From NCBI GenBank assembly GCA_023653785.1, contig JAMKCH010078580.1:1-64000 (forward strand): a stretch of 64,000 bases of DNA. The letters run 5' to 3'. This stretch comes from Ophioderma brevispina. Its lineage: Eukaryota > Echinodermata > Ophiuroidea > Amphilepidida > Ophiodermatidae. How positions within the stretch are numbered: the stretch's first letter is position 1; every line of letters starts with the position of its first letter. Position numbers and translations under genes: made by a program. Positions 25,220 through 35,741 of the stretch are shown one piece after another. The notes beneath the pieces were generated by a model that did not search any database, was not told where the DNA came from, and saw only the letters and a list, made by a program, of their open reading frames with translations.

Positions 25220-25767
25220 GGTAAAAATCACACTTTTTATTACCCACGGACTTATTTCATTGCTATTTTGAAAACGCACTCGGGAATCGGCAACAAACTA
25301 GTTGAAACGGCACATTATTCGTGGAACTTAAACCCAGCATTTCCCATCAAAGAAGGCTAATGAGAGCCCCCTCACATCGCCCGACCTGTGCGAATGTTGT
25401 TGATTTGAACGGACTTAGGATTATATGAACTGTAATTTAGCAATTTGAAAGATACGACAAGGAAAAGGTTAAATTCGTGAAGATTTTTGTCACAGGCCAT
25501 CTAACTCAATAGTTTAGTGGTAGCGAAAATGCCGCATGTCTGTCAAATTCGGAACCCTCACTGACAGGTATAGGACTAAGATTGCTCTGTAGACGGAAAG
25601 TTCCCCCGATTTTCTGCGTTTTTTAAACATGGCCACTCACATCCCTGGCCCATGCAAGGAGTTAAATCCGAGATACTCTTTGTGATTTTCCGTTTGGTTG
25701 GCTTTGTTACACATTTATCAACCGGAAAACAGGTAAAATAGACAAACTCAAGACTAAAAAAAAAATA

Positions 25768-25798
25768 CCGACCCAAGATTTTCGGGATTTTGGGTCGG
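25768..25798. other. Short perfect hairpin
   Basis: CCGACCCAA and TTGGGTCGG form a 9-bp perfect stem around a 13-nt loop, just after an A run. It may belong to a dispersed repeat, since a similar T-run and GTCGG context lies near 24990-25030. Confidence 0.5.
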
Positions 25799-25860
25799 TC
25801 GCGGAGGGCAACAACAATTTTTTTTGGCCTTATTTCAAAGCCTGTGCATGGTAATTGCAT

Positions 25861-26640
25861 TTAAACTGTGAATATATTTTTCAATCAGCAATATTGAATT
25901 ACTGTATTATTTATTTTAACGCAAAAGGCAATTTGGAATTAGTCCTGAAAACTCGGGAGTCCTATAAAAGCAAAACCAATTTCATCATGCCATCATTGAT
26001 ATTAAATTTAATATTGCATTGGTTTTTGTTGTATTGCATGCCAGTCATTCAAGATATCAATCACAACGTATTAATTACAAATGAAAATATGCAAATGAGC
26101 TCATTAATATTCATAACCTGTCCAACATGACCTATCATGTTCTATCACCATGCCACATTTGAAGTTCACTGACTATGTTTCTGTTTAGTCAGTAGAGTGG
26201 ATTAATGAATTTTCTCCAGACAGGCATCTTATCTGCATGATCACATTGGCCTACTGCAAAATGTTGAGGCCAAAAAACAATTTCGGCATATTTCACTGAT
26301 GTTCATTATCGTTTCTTTTAATTTAGTCTTGTGTACAGGCCTATCATAACAATATTGAATATTAAATAAAAATTGAATTGAAAAATATGGTTTGAAATTA
26401 TTGAATTTTATATTGTCCCTAATTTAAAGATCTACGGTCAGATCACTTATAGATTTGTCCCCAGGACTTCAGATTTACCAAAGTGGTCAAATTATATGTG
26501 ATATCTTAATGCTAAAAGATGTTGGACCAATATTAAAGGGGATGGCCCAAAAATAGGTGTTTTGCCTAACTTATTATTTTCTTGCTGTTGTTTTCTTGCT
26601 TTTCTTTCTTTAGTTAGGCATTTTGCCTGATTGTTTTCTT
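25861..26640. other. No recognisable feature
   Basis: AT-rich sequence with chance frames only and no repeat or element end that I can define. Confidence 0.4.
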
Positions 26641-26654
26641 GCTGTTTTACTAGC

Positions 26655-26760
26655 GTTCTTCTTACTTCGCCCGTTCCATGGGCATAGCATTCTGCTTGTG
26701 CGATTTAGTATTTACTATGCCCGTTCAAAGGGCATAGTATTCTGCTTGTGCTGTTTATAG
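26655..26760 (+). repeat. Two direct copies of a palindrome-bearing ~60-bp repeat
   Basis: CGCCCGTTCCATGGGCATAG and ATGCCCGTTCAAAGGGCATA, each followed by a variant of TATTCTGCTTGTGC, occur about 55 bp apart. Each copy contains an inverted word GCCC(GTTC)..GGGC. Confidence 0.65.
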
Positions 26761-26833
26761 TCTTTCGTCATCTTCTTCTTCTCCATACCATCGCTTTTTT
26801 TACTGCCTTCTGCCAAATGGCTGGGTCGATATT

Positions 26834-26990
26834 GGTATAAAATTGGATTCATTGAGTCCAATACTCAATGAGCCATGAGTTGAAAAAAATATTGGGCGAG
26901 ACGAAGTCGAGCCCAATATTTTTCAACTCATGGCGATACCAATGAATAAATTTGGCATTGGACGAAAAAAGAATCCAATTTTATCATTAT
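26834..26990. mobile_element. Palindromic MITE-like element, copy 1
   Basis: Ends TATAAAATTGGATTC and GAATCCAATTTTAT are inverted. The centre is a near-perfect palindrome built from CCATGAGTTGAAAA, AATATTGGGC, GCCCAATATT and TTTTCAACTCATGG. A related copy lies at 29383-29528. Sequence just to the right (26981-27026) is repeated in inverted orientation at 29277-29322, so the repeated unit extends beyond this core. Confidence 0.75.
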
Positions 26991-27203
26991 TATGTTTTAA
27001 GAATCTTGTGTCCTATATTACTATACACATTTCATTTTTTAAAAGTAGGTACAAGAAACCCTAATTATAAGCTATAGAAGATGATGCATGGAATCTGCAC
27101 ACAAAATAAGTACCAATAGACACTGTGAAACACTGAGAAACAGCAAAAGCATGGAACCTCCAAATAACAGGAAGCCACCAAACCAGCCAGAGATGGGACT
27201 ATG

Positions 27204-27562
27204 AAACACCAAAAACCACCCAAAGCATGGAACCATGAAACACTGGAACCACGAAACACTGGGAACCACGAAACACTGCGAACGACCAAACACTGGGAAC
27301 CACAAAACCCTAGGAACCACAAAACACTGGGAACCACGAAACACTGGGAACCACGAAACACTGGGAACCACGAAACACTGGGAACCACGAAACACTGGGA
27401 ACAACCACGAAACACTGGGAACAACCAAACACTGGGAACAACCAAACACTGGGAATGACCGAACGCTGGAAACCACCAAACGCTGGAAACCACCAAACAC
27501 TGGGAACCACCAAACACTGGGAACCATCAAACACTGGGAACCATCAAACACTGGGAACCATC
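27204..27562 (+). repeat. Minisatellite, 17-bp unit (GGGAACCACGAAACACT), ~20 copies
   Basis: Head-to-tail copies of a 17-bp unit, with variants of 16-20 bp (GGGAACAACCACGAAACACT near 27390). Because 17 is not a multiple of three and the unit has few stop words, several frames stay open on both strands and give repeating peptides such as GNHETLGTTKHWEP. I regard all of these frames as by-products of the repeat. Confidence 0.95.
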
Positions 27563-27719
27563 ACGTCACCGAAGCACGCAAAAACAATTTAAATATAAAC
27601 GTGCTACGCAATCGTATAAAACAATTGGCAATCGCTCAGCTGATGACACTAGGAATGACTATCAGACGGACCAGCATGTGTGATGTTATTAAAATATTTA
27701 CAAATTTTTAATCATAAAA

Positions 27720-28970
27720 ATATTAATTCAGAGTATTCTTTCTCATACACAAAATTACATAAATAGATATCGATATCAGATATTTGAATTTGTTATTTCA
27801 AAACTAGTAGGGTTATAAATGAGAATCCCATTCTAGAAGTTTGGGGAAGAAGGTTTAAAGATATTTTTCTAGAGTTTGGAGGGTGCTGAATTAGAATTTT
27901 TGTGTCCAACCACTGGCAAATGTGGGGAACTTTGTAAAATAAGGGGGTAAGATTAGTACAGGGGTAAATTTGAAATCAAGTCAAAACGTGTTTTAATGTG
28001 CACCAATGTATTGTCTCATTATACGGATTAAAAAAAAGGTATAGTTTGTCTAGGTTCTGACCTTTAGTTAAACAGGTACAGTTTTTTTTTAAGGTTCAAG
28101 GTCATCCTGGGGGTAAACCTTACCCAGTGCTCCGATTTTGTTGAAACTGGTGTCAAATTGTTTGCCTTGCCTTATTTTACAATGTTTGGCATTTGGTTTC
28201 GTAATTAGTGGGTCTACCCATAACAAGGGTCTACATAGTCTATAGACTATAGACCCGTAACTTGTCGCATAACCCCATTTCTATGCAATTTATTGCTTTC
28301 ATAGCAGAAATCGAAAATCATTCACCTATATGAAATGCAGGTGAACCGGTGCCGAACACACTTTTAATTGAATAGAAAATAGGTCCAATATTAATATGAT
28401 TAAGTTATGGGTGTTGGTTCTGCACCAAGATGTTAGGTCATAGCTTGCCAATCAAACTTCTTTCATTATTTTTGCTCATCTTCGTTTTCTTTTTGAATAA
28501 ATGATGAAATATATGATCAAAGTTATGAAACTCCCAGCAGAAGTTTGAGTTTTATTTTCTTCATGAATGAGGCTGTGGCTCAATCTAAACCGGGCGGTGA
28601 AAACAATTCAAAAGCTTTTAACGTCATGGACAATAACAATGGTTTTGCACTCCCAGAGAATCTGATGTCCGTTGTCCTATTCATCCTATTCATAATGGGC
28701 GGATTTACTTATCAATAGCACCATTATCTGCTGGAGTCGTGGAACGTGGTGTACATCTCTTGGTCACTGATATTCAGGGAAAGGAGATGACATTTAATTC
28801 ATTTTCACGAAAATGTGCACATACTAGAAGTGAGAACACACATAGAACTGATTTTGATAATTTTAGACAATTTATTAATAGCAAAATGATGTTACTTGTA
28901 AGGGTGCGTCACCTTTATAAACGCTATGAGATCTTGCCCGCTAGCCTATAAATCCAATCTGACTATGACA
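27720..28970. other. No gene seen between the two minisatellite arrays
   Basis: AT-rich unassigned sequence. CTATAGACTATAG near 28240 is a small palindrome. A 70-codon frame at 28739-28951 has no recognisable domain. Confidence 0.4.
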
Positions 28971-28974
28971 CATC

Positions 28975-29050
28975 ACACAGTGGGAACCATCCCGGGGAAC
29001 CATCAAACATGGGGAATCATCAAACACTGGGAACCACCAAACACTGACCA
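28975..29050 (+). repeat. Short second array of the same 17-bp minisatellite
   Basis: About four copies of GGGAACCATCAAACACT-type units, same orientation as the array at 27.2 kb and about 1.4 kb away. Both arrays are followed by an ATTTAAAT-containing stretch. Confidence 0.85.
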
Positions 29051-29276
29051 CCCCCACCACGAAAATGTAACATTTAAATTGTATCAACCAATCAGTCAGC
29101 AAGTGCATAAATAATGATATATTCTCATCACCAGGGTGGAAAATCCTAATCTACAGTGAGAGCTGAATTGCAATATAGGGATAGGGGATTGGAGTCCGAA
29201 GTGGTGAAAAAATTGGGCACCCAAGTTTTTTCATGGCATTTGATGACTGAACTCGCATTTTTATTGGGTCTCTACC

Positions 29277-29528
29277 ATGTGTATAGTAATATAGGACGGA
29301 AGATTCTCAAAACATAATAATGACCATTATCATGTTTTGAGGAGTCCAAGTGTGTGAAAATATTGGACCCAAAACCTGATAATGATAAAATTGGATGATT
29401 TACGCACACGATATTAATTGGTCTCGCTATGAGTTTTAAAATATTGGGCTCGACTGCATCTCGCCCAATATTTTTGCAACTCATAGCTCAACCAATTAAT
29501 TTGGGCTTAATTGATCCAATTTTATATC
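29277..29528. mobile_element. Palindromic MITE-like element, copy 2 (inverted relative to copy 1)
   Basis: The core 29383-29528 has GATAAAATTGGAT at the left, GATCCAATTTTAT at the right and the same central ATGAGTT, AATATTGGGC, GCCCAATATT, AACTCAT palindrome as copy 1. The left extension 29277-29322 matches the right extension of copy 1 in reverse complement. Confidence 0.75.
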
Positions 29529-29569
29529 AGAATTGGTCAGAAGAACCACTGACCCAAACTACACCACGG

Positions 29570-30480
29570 GTGTACACAGTTTGACCTTTGACCTCTCGTA
29601 GGGGTCAATAGAGGTCAAAAACTAAAAATCTTTTGAAGCCTACTTCAACAGATTAGGTGCGCTACATACGTAAGTTCCGCATGAGCTCGTCTTTGGTCAG
29701 TGTATACAGCTTGTACACAGAATTACTATCGGAATTCATTAACATCCAAAATGGCGGCATTATCTAATAATATGCAAAAATGCTATCTCAAAATCAATAA
29801 AACTTGGATAAGTGATGTCTATGCAAAAGTTGTGGACAATGTTGAGACGGATCATGTGACCCATGCATATGAATAAGCATGTTAGCCTTTACAAAACTTA
29901 TGGGTCAAAAGGTCATTTTGAGGTCAATGAGGTCAGATGGGGTCAAAAACAAGGTCAAATTTTAAATCAGCCATATCTTTAAAACGGTAGGTTGGATGAA
30001 AATAATTTACTTAGCTATTTCCAATAGAGAATTTCAAGATGTATCTGCCCGGCGTATTTCAGATCCAACGGACCTTCCTAAGATATGCAAATTAGCTAAT
30101 TAGTTATGCATACCAACCATATCTTTAAAACAGTAGGACAGAGAATTGTAGATAATTACAAGATGCATCTTTTGTGTGAATTTAAGAACCAGGTGAACTT
30201 CGTAAGGTATGCATATTAGCTAATTATGTTAATTATTAGCTAATTAAATATGACAGGTTTTGACTAGTATTGACCAGACTTTGGCAAAAGAAGCATCTAT
30301 GGACAGTGTCTATAAGCTGTACACAGATTTTTGATTGATGACCCCAATCTGACCTTTGACCCTAATGTGTTAAAATAACTTCAAAATTCATATCTGCCAT
30401 ATGCAAGAGCATATGGATGCAACTTAGATACATGCATGACAAAAATATATGTAAGGCCCCTATGGGAGTAACCCTTTCCC
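29570..30480. repeat. Decayed repeats with AGGTCA and ATATCTTTAAAAC words
   Basis: Recurring words include GGTCAAAAGGTCA and GAGGTCA, ATATCTTTAAAACGGTAGG with a second copy ATATCTTTAAAACAGTAGG, and GCAAATTAGCTAATTA or GCATATTAGCTAATTA, spaced about 120-130 bp apart. Probably an old tandem array. No coding sequence. Confidence 0.5.
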
Positions 30481-30534
30481 CGGACCCGTGCTAGGCACAT
30501 TCACAGTAGTTGAGCAGTTAAGGGGGATTTTCTG

Positions 30535-31130
30535 CCAGAATCGTTCAATTTTTGAAGAAAGCATGAAACCTGGTACATGACTTCTATAGCATCAGAGGTT
30601 CCGAAAAAGAAATAGACCCAAAAATATTACGCCCCCTGGTGGCCGCCATATTGAATACCAAAATGGCCGCCAAAATCACAATTTTTTGGTCATATCTTTA
30701 ATTCTACATCAACTAAAACCAAATTTGAGGTGTCTAAACCTATGTTTTTGATACCAATGAACCGCTTGGTGATCTCAGAATTTTATTTGGAGGCTGCCAT
30801 GTTGAATTTCAAGATGGCTGCATGAAATTTTCAAAATGGCTGTCAAATTTGCCATTTTTAGCCATAATTCCAGTTCTGTAGCAGTTCTGATTAAAGTTCA
30901 GGTGTCAATATCTATGTTTTTCATACCCAGAACTTCAGTGATCATAAGTTGTTTTTCATGTAAACAAATAGACCCAAAAATATTACGCCCCCTGGTGGCC
31001 GCCATAGTGAATTCCAAAATGCCGCAAAATAATCTTTTTTTTTTTTAGCCATAATTCTTTTTCTACAGCAACTAGAGGCAGATTCAAGTGTCTATACCTA
31101 TTTTTTGATACCAAGGAGGAACCCTTTGCT
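30535..31130 (+). repeat. Inverted arm A (left)
   Basis: Contains two direct sub-repeats about 355 bp apart (30611 and 30966), each with AAATAGACCCAAAAATATTA followed by CGCCCCCTGGTGGCCGCCAT. The reverse complement of the left part lies at 34590-35070 (arm A, right). The two arms enclose the plus-strand DIRS-like relic. Hairpin-forming dispersed repeat; family unknown. Confidence 0.75.
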
Positions 31131-31615
31131 GGTCTTATAAATTTATCCAATGGTTCCATCATGAATTTTTAGATGGTGCAAATTGGCCAATTTGGTGAAG
31201 TCAAGACTTCACCGAATTGGTCGCAAAAGCCCGAAATTTCAACGTATTCTCGTGATCTGTTAGCGAGCCACTGCCTACTGGGAAAAGACCTTTTCGGAGG
31301 AGGTCAATGGGCTTCCCCCCGGCTCAAGAGCGGAATAAAGTGCACATCAGCAACTAAGATGGGCCCTCAAGCGGCTCGGGCAAGCAGGGAAGGAAGGAAG
31401 CACACCCCCCCATCCCGATGGCGCGCTCAGCCAGCCGCTACCCCCTACCAGGGCTATCAGGGCCCCTCAGGAGATGGCACACGGAGTAAATAGGCGGGAA
31501 AGCTCAGTGGTAAAGTGACGGAGGGGTAAGGGAAAAGACAAAGGTCGGGGTCAATCCAAGGGTTGTGGTGTCAAGGCGGCCAAGCCGGTGTGGCAGGAGA
31601 AAGTCCTCCGGGCTC

Positions 31616-31720
31616 ACAGTCCGGGAAACAATGGTGAACAATAGGGCAATCGATTTAGTGACTCTTCACGCAACTTAGTTTCACGCTTTATTCCGTTGTA
31701 GGCTATGGACCCCGGACTAT
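31616..31720 (-). repeat. Dispersed ~105-bp repeat, copy 2
   Basis: Reverse complement of copy 1, with the same CAATCGATT, GTTTCACGCTTTATTCCGTT and CCCGGACT landmarks. It lies just upstream of the RT remnant of the plus-strand DIRS-like element and antisense to it. Confidence 0.75.
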
Positions 31721-31789
31721 GATACCTGCCGGACATTGATTACTTTCACACCGGTCGCCATATGACTACCCAGAACACCCTCTTGCCAC

Positions 31790-33530
31790 CTGTGGGTGGC
31801 GCGGGTCATTCATGAATTGCAGGGCATGGCGGACCTTTGGGTTCTGCACGTTGTAGCCCGCAACAAAGATACTGTATCAAGAGTTCACGGCCTGTTCTAC
31901 CCCATTCCGAGGGGGGGTGAGGTTTATCTACCGTAAGTGCCCGAGACACTACCAAGTGGGACAGCTCCGGCGGGGAAAATACCGCTAGCTTTGTTGGTCT
32001 AACGTGCCGTGGAGGCCTCTCGCGCTCGATTTGCAATGCAGGAGGCTTCTACCCACCTTTTTTTAACAAAAATATCGGGGCTTGTGAATGCCTGCTGAAA
32101 GCTTTAACCGGTTATATGAACCACGCTTGCACTTCCCTATGGTAGACCATGGACACAGTACCGGGGTGGTCTCCCCATGCAACCTGCCTTTCAAACAATG
32201 CACTCGGAGCTTGTGGGCTATCTTTATCCCACTGGAGCACTGCGTCACTCTAACAGAGGAAGAAAAGTAATCTTGGTCCAATGCAACAACATGACGGTAA
32301 TGACATACATCAATACGGATGGAGGACAAGAAGCCCCCACAGTCTCTGAAAGGAGAATCTTAGAGTGGTGCAGGCAACGGGACATTGCTCCGATAGCGTT
32401 CCCATGTAATGGGTGGAGGAAATCCTAGTGGACACCTCTCCCGGAAGGGCACAGCGTCCAGGCGTCAACGAAGATAAAGGGTGTCAGGTGGAATGGGCAC
32501 CTCCTTCCAGCAGTTGCTGGTCATTTGCTAGAGGCTACAGTGTCTTCCATGTAGACCTATTGCCTCCGCCCGATGAATCACCAGCTTCGACGTACCGTTG
32601 GAGTCAAGATTTCCCCTGTTGCGATGATCAAGAGTCTCGAGAAGGTTTTGTCAGTCCGACAATATGGACTGGTTCTGCTGGAATCATCCATGCGGCCATC
32701 GACTGTGGTCACCGGCCTTCTAGAGCTTGTTAGTCAGGGGATCAGTCTCTCCTTCGAGGATCGGTAGAAGCGGGTCCTCCAGCGACCCGTTCGACCCAGG
32801 GTACGGTATACCATCCGCGACTTCTCAACCTGACTGTCTGCCGCCTTCTTAAACCCCAATTGTACATTCTGTCGAGACTTTCTGAACAGAATACTGCGCT
32901 CGTTGATCAGGCAGGCGACGGAGAATCTTACGATTCTCGACTCCTCCGGTTCTATAGATGGTGCGCCATTCGAGAGATCGATCAGCTGTCTGCGTCTGTA
33001 GGGCACATTGGGATTTCCTAAAAGAAATTTTTCACGAGGATTTTGGTGCCCAAAGAGTCGGGGTTCTGACCCACCTGATTGGGGCCACTACATCGGGGTT
33101 TTAGAGCAGACTCAGTTGTCTCTAATAGCCAGATTCTCACGATCTGCTGAATAGAGTTTTCGCACTTCACCCGGTTTGTTCACTCGTTCAGGAGTGGGAC
33201 CTGCCGCTAGTGCTCAGGTCTTAGCGTCTAGGAATTTGGCCAGGAATTTGAGCCACTAGTGAATGTCAGTCTCTTGATCTGCCTTGGAATGGCGGCGGTT
33301 TTTGTGGCCAGTCGCCTAGCGGCGACGGGGTTCCAAAATCTATATACCTTGTTCATTGGTCGAAAAATGGCGTGTCCACCCTCTCACGGGCGGGTTTTCT
33401 CACCAAGAACCAGACCTTGCCTGTTACGCCACACCCAGTGTTTCACCAGGACCGGCCAGGCGTTAGCCGCGGAGATGGGGTCAGAGAAACCTTGGTGCCC
33501 ACACTAAAGGGGTATCAAGCATACTGAAAA
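31790..33530 (+). pseudogene. DIRS-like retroelement relic (RT remnant, RNase H, tyrosine recombinase)
   Basis: Plus-strand frames broken by many frameshifts. Near 31790 an RT N-terminal-like stretch reads LPPVGG and HFMNCW. The polymerase palm is missing. RNase H follows: VQCNNMTVMTYINTDGG at about 32277-32327, where families usually have CDNMTV, so an acidic active-site residue is replaced by Asn, then EWCRQRDI. A linker with the DHQLP/FAYAFPP-type region of DIRS pol is degraded near 32570-32700. A recombinase N-terminal domain follows near 32850-33010 (LSEQ, then GDGESYDSRLLRFYRWCA). Remnants continue to about 33530. The same order and related sequence occur on the minus strand at 35742-36812. 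Tyrosine-recombinase retroelements of this kind integrate without target duplications. Dead copy. Confidence 0.65.
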
Positions 33531-34589
33531 GGCTTTGGAAGACAAAACAGGTTTTCATCTCCTCGGCCCTCTCCTTAAATCCTTAAATGTAATTTTGCCA
33601 CTTTCCTAAATCACAGAGCGGACCCGTATTGTGCTTAGAGGGAAAGCCTCAGTAGATCTAAAAACCACAATTACCGTTACCTCCTTTTTTGCGGTGATCG
33701 TCAAGTATTGTTAGTCATTTTCCTCTCTTAGGGGCCAACGGGATAAGTCCAGAGGAGGAGAGGAGATGATGCTACTGCAGCAATGGTGCCGGTAGAAGTG
33801 GGCACAATCAGGAGCTGTAGGTAAGTCTTTCTCAGTGAGGAGACGGGGAAATATACTCTAGAGGCCTCATTCCCTTTCCTTCTTCCACCGTGAGACTACT
33901 AGTGGATACTGTGCACAATTAAGGTTGCGGAGGGTAACTACCCGGAGGGGGGGGGCGGGGGAACTCTCATATGAAATGGACATGGGTGTAAGAAAGACTC
34001 GTGCTTCCAACCCAGGGCATTCGGTGACCCACTGACAATAGGGGTCTTTGGGGATAGAGGAGCCCAATTGCCACAATAATTGAAGTTTCCCGAACGACAA
34101 ATGACAAAAGTTTCAAAAAATGGGGTCTTGGGTGAGATTTTGCAAAATTTTCTAACAAACTAGAAGTATTTGGGTGGAAAATTTTGAAATTTTCACCCAC
34201 AAATAGGGGTCTATTGATGAATTTTTAAAATTTTCACAAAATAAGGGGGTTTTGGGTGAAATTTAAAAAGTGGGTTTTGGCCCTGACAACGAAGGAGTAA
34301 TTAACGCCTACATACGGCGTCACTTCCAAGATGGGAGGTTTCCCCCGGGTAGCATCGAGACCGCGGTATATTCCCTCTCAGAAGTGAAAAGGGATACGCT
34401 AGCGATCAACAAATTACCCTGCGTGACCTCAAGACGCACCACAATGTTTATCCACCTCAAGGTCTCGGGAAGATGATTCTATACCATTTGGAGAAACAAT
34501 TGGGTTAAGGACGATTCACTCTGTCGATTCACCGCGTGTTGGCCGTTAATCATCCGAAATTTAGTACGCGCTGCCGGGTGGACTTGAAT
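33531..34589. other. Unassigned GC-richer sequence, probably part of the DIRS-like insertion
   Basis: GC content stays high to about 34480, unlike the host DNA. 33613-33634 (AGCGGACCCG) resembles 49371-49380. A G run lies at 33946-33959. A TTTTGGGTGAAATTT-type degenerate repeat fills 34090-34270. The frame 34270-34476 may be a diverged retroelement fragment, but I cannot assign it. Confidence 0.35.
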
Positions 34590-35070
34590 TAAAAATCTTC
34601 CCGCCATCTTGAAAGTCAATATGACAGCCAAAAAAAAACCTGAAAAACACTTATGATCACTCACTGAAAGTCCTGGGTATGAAACATATAGATATGACAC
34701 CAGAACTTAATCAGAACTGCTACAGAACTGGAAATAGGCCCTTAAAATGCAAATTTGACAGCCATTTGAAAATTTCATGCGGCCATATTGAAAGTCAATT
34801 GGCAGCCTCCAAATACAATTCTGAGATCAACAAGAGGTTCGTTGTATCAAAAACATAGTTTAGAAACCTCAATTGGTTAGTGCTTGTTAGAATTAAAGAT
34901 ATGTCAAAAAATTTGTGATTTTGGGCGGCCATTTTGGAATTGAATTCATATGGCGGCCACAGGGGCGTAATATTTTGGGTCTATTTTTTTCAGAAACTCT
35001 GATGCTATGGAAGTCATGTACCAAGTTTCATTGCTTTCTTCAAAAAATGAACGATTCCTATGCTTAACAG
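34590..35070 (-). repeat. Inverted arm A (right)
   Basis: Reverse complement of 30535-30990, with shared blocks including CATGTACCAAGTTTCAT, GGGCGTAATATTTTGGGTCT, CAGAACTGCTACAGAACTGG and CCTGGGTATGAAA. Divergence is appreciable, so the arms are old. Confidence 0.75.
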
Positions 35071-35299
35071 CTCTACTACAGGTCTCACACACCAGGGACT
35101 TAAGCGATTAAAGATGGCAGTACTGACTCCCGTGGCAAAACGTGGTGGGCAATGAGCTGATATCGGGTTGCAGTTTCATGTAAACGGCCTCACGGCGAGC
35201 ACTCTGGCTAGATAGAAATCTAGGGTCGTCTCCTCTGCGGTCAAAATTGCTCGTCCCGACAGTTTTGAAAAATTAATTCAAGGTTGACTGGCCTAAAAC

Positions 35300-35480
35300 A
35301 ATGGAACTAGCCCAGCAGCGGAGGAGGAGAAGATGAAAATCTCTGATAAAGTTTTTTTCAAGTGATTAACTCTTTGAAAGGTATATAATGGAATCCAGGT
35401 GGGTGTAAAAAATGCCACCCTGGGGCAATTGAGAAATCCAAGATGGCCCGCATTTCACTGTAAAAACCCCAAATTGCAGT
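35300..35480 (-). repeat. Inverted arm B (left)
   Basis: Shares, in reverse complement with 39410-39590, AATCTCTGATAAAGTA-like, TGGGTGTAAAA, GGGCAATT(T)GAGAAATCCA and a GATGGCCGCC-like word. Similar phrases continue to about 35780. The pair encloses the minus-strand DIRS-like relic. Confidence 0.7.
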
Positions 35481-35741
35481 TTCCATGGATAAGGCCACCA
35501 CCAAAATGTTGGTAATTGGTTTGTTTTTAATAATCATTCATGTTTGAAGTAGGAAATGTAAATTCTAATGTATCTTGGAAGGCACGCTTGCTTAATTTGA
35601 GAAATCCAAGATTCCCGCCATTTTGAGCCGAAAAAATGCAATTTTCACCAGAGAGATCAACCCAAAATACGCGTTTTGTATTTTCTCATTGATTTATATA
35701 TCGCTAATAGGTAAATATATAATTAAATGGAGTAAAATATC

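Noticed and set aside
27065..27711. Open frames of 150-160 residues on both strands
   Set aside because: They are read through a 17-bp tandem repeat, and every frame is repetitive. This follows from the repeat and is not evidence of a gene.
27204..29050. CRISPR-like array
   Set aside because: The units are directly adjacent with no unique spacers, the genome is animal-like and there are no cas genes. It is a minisatellite.
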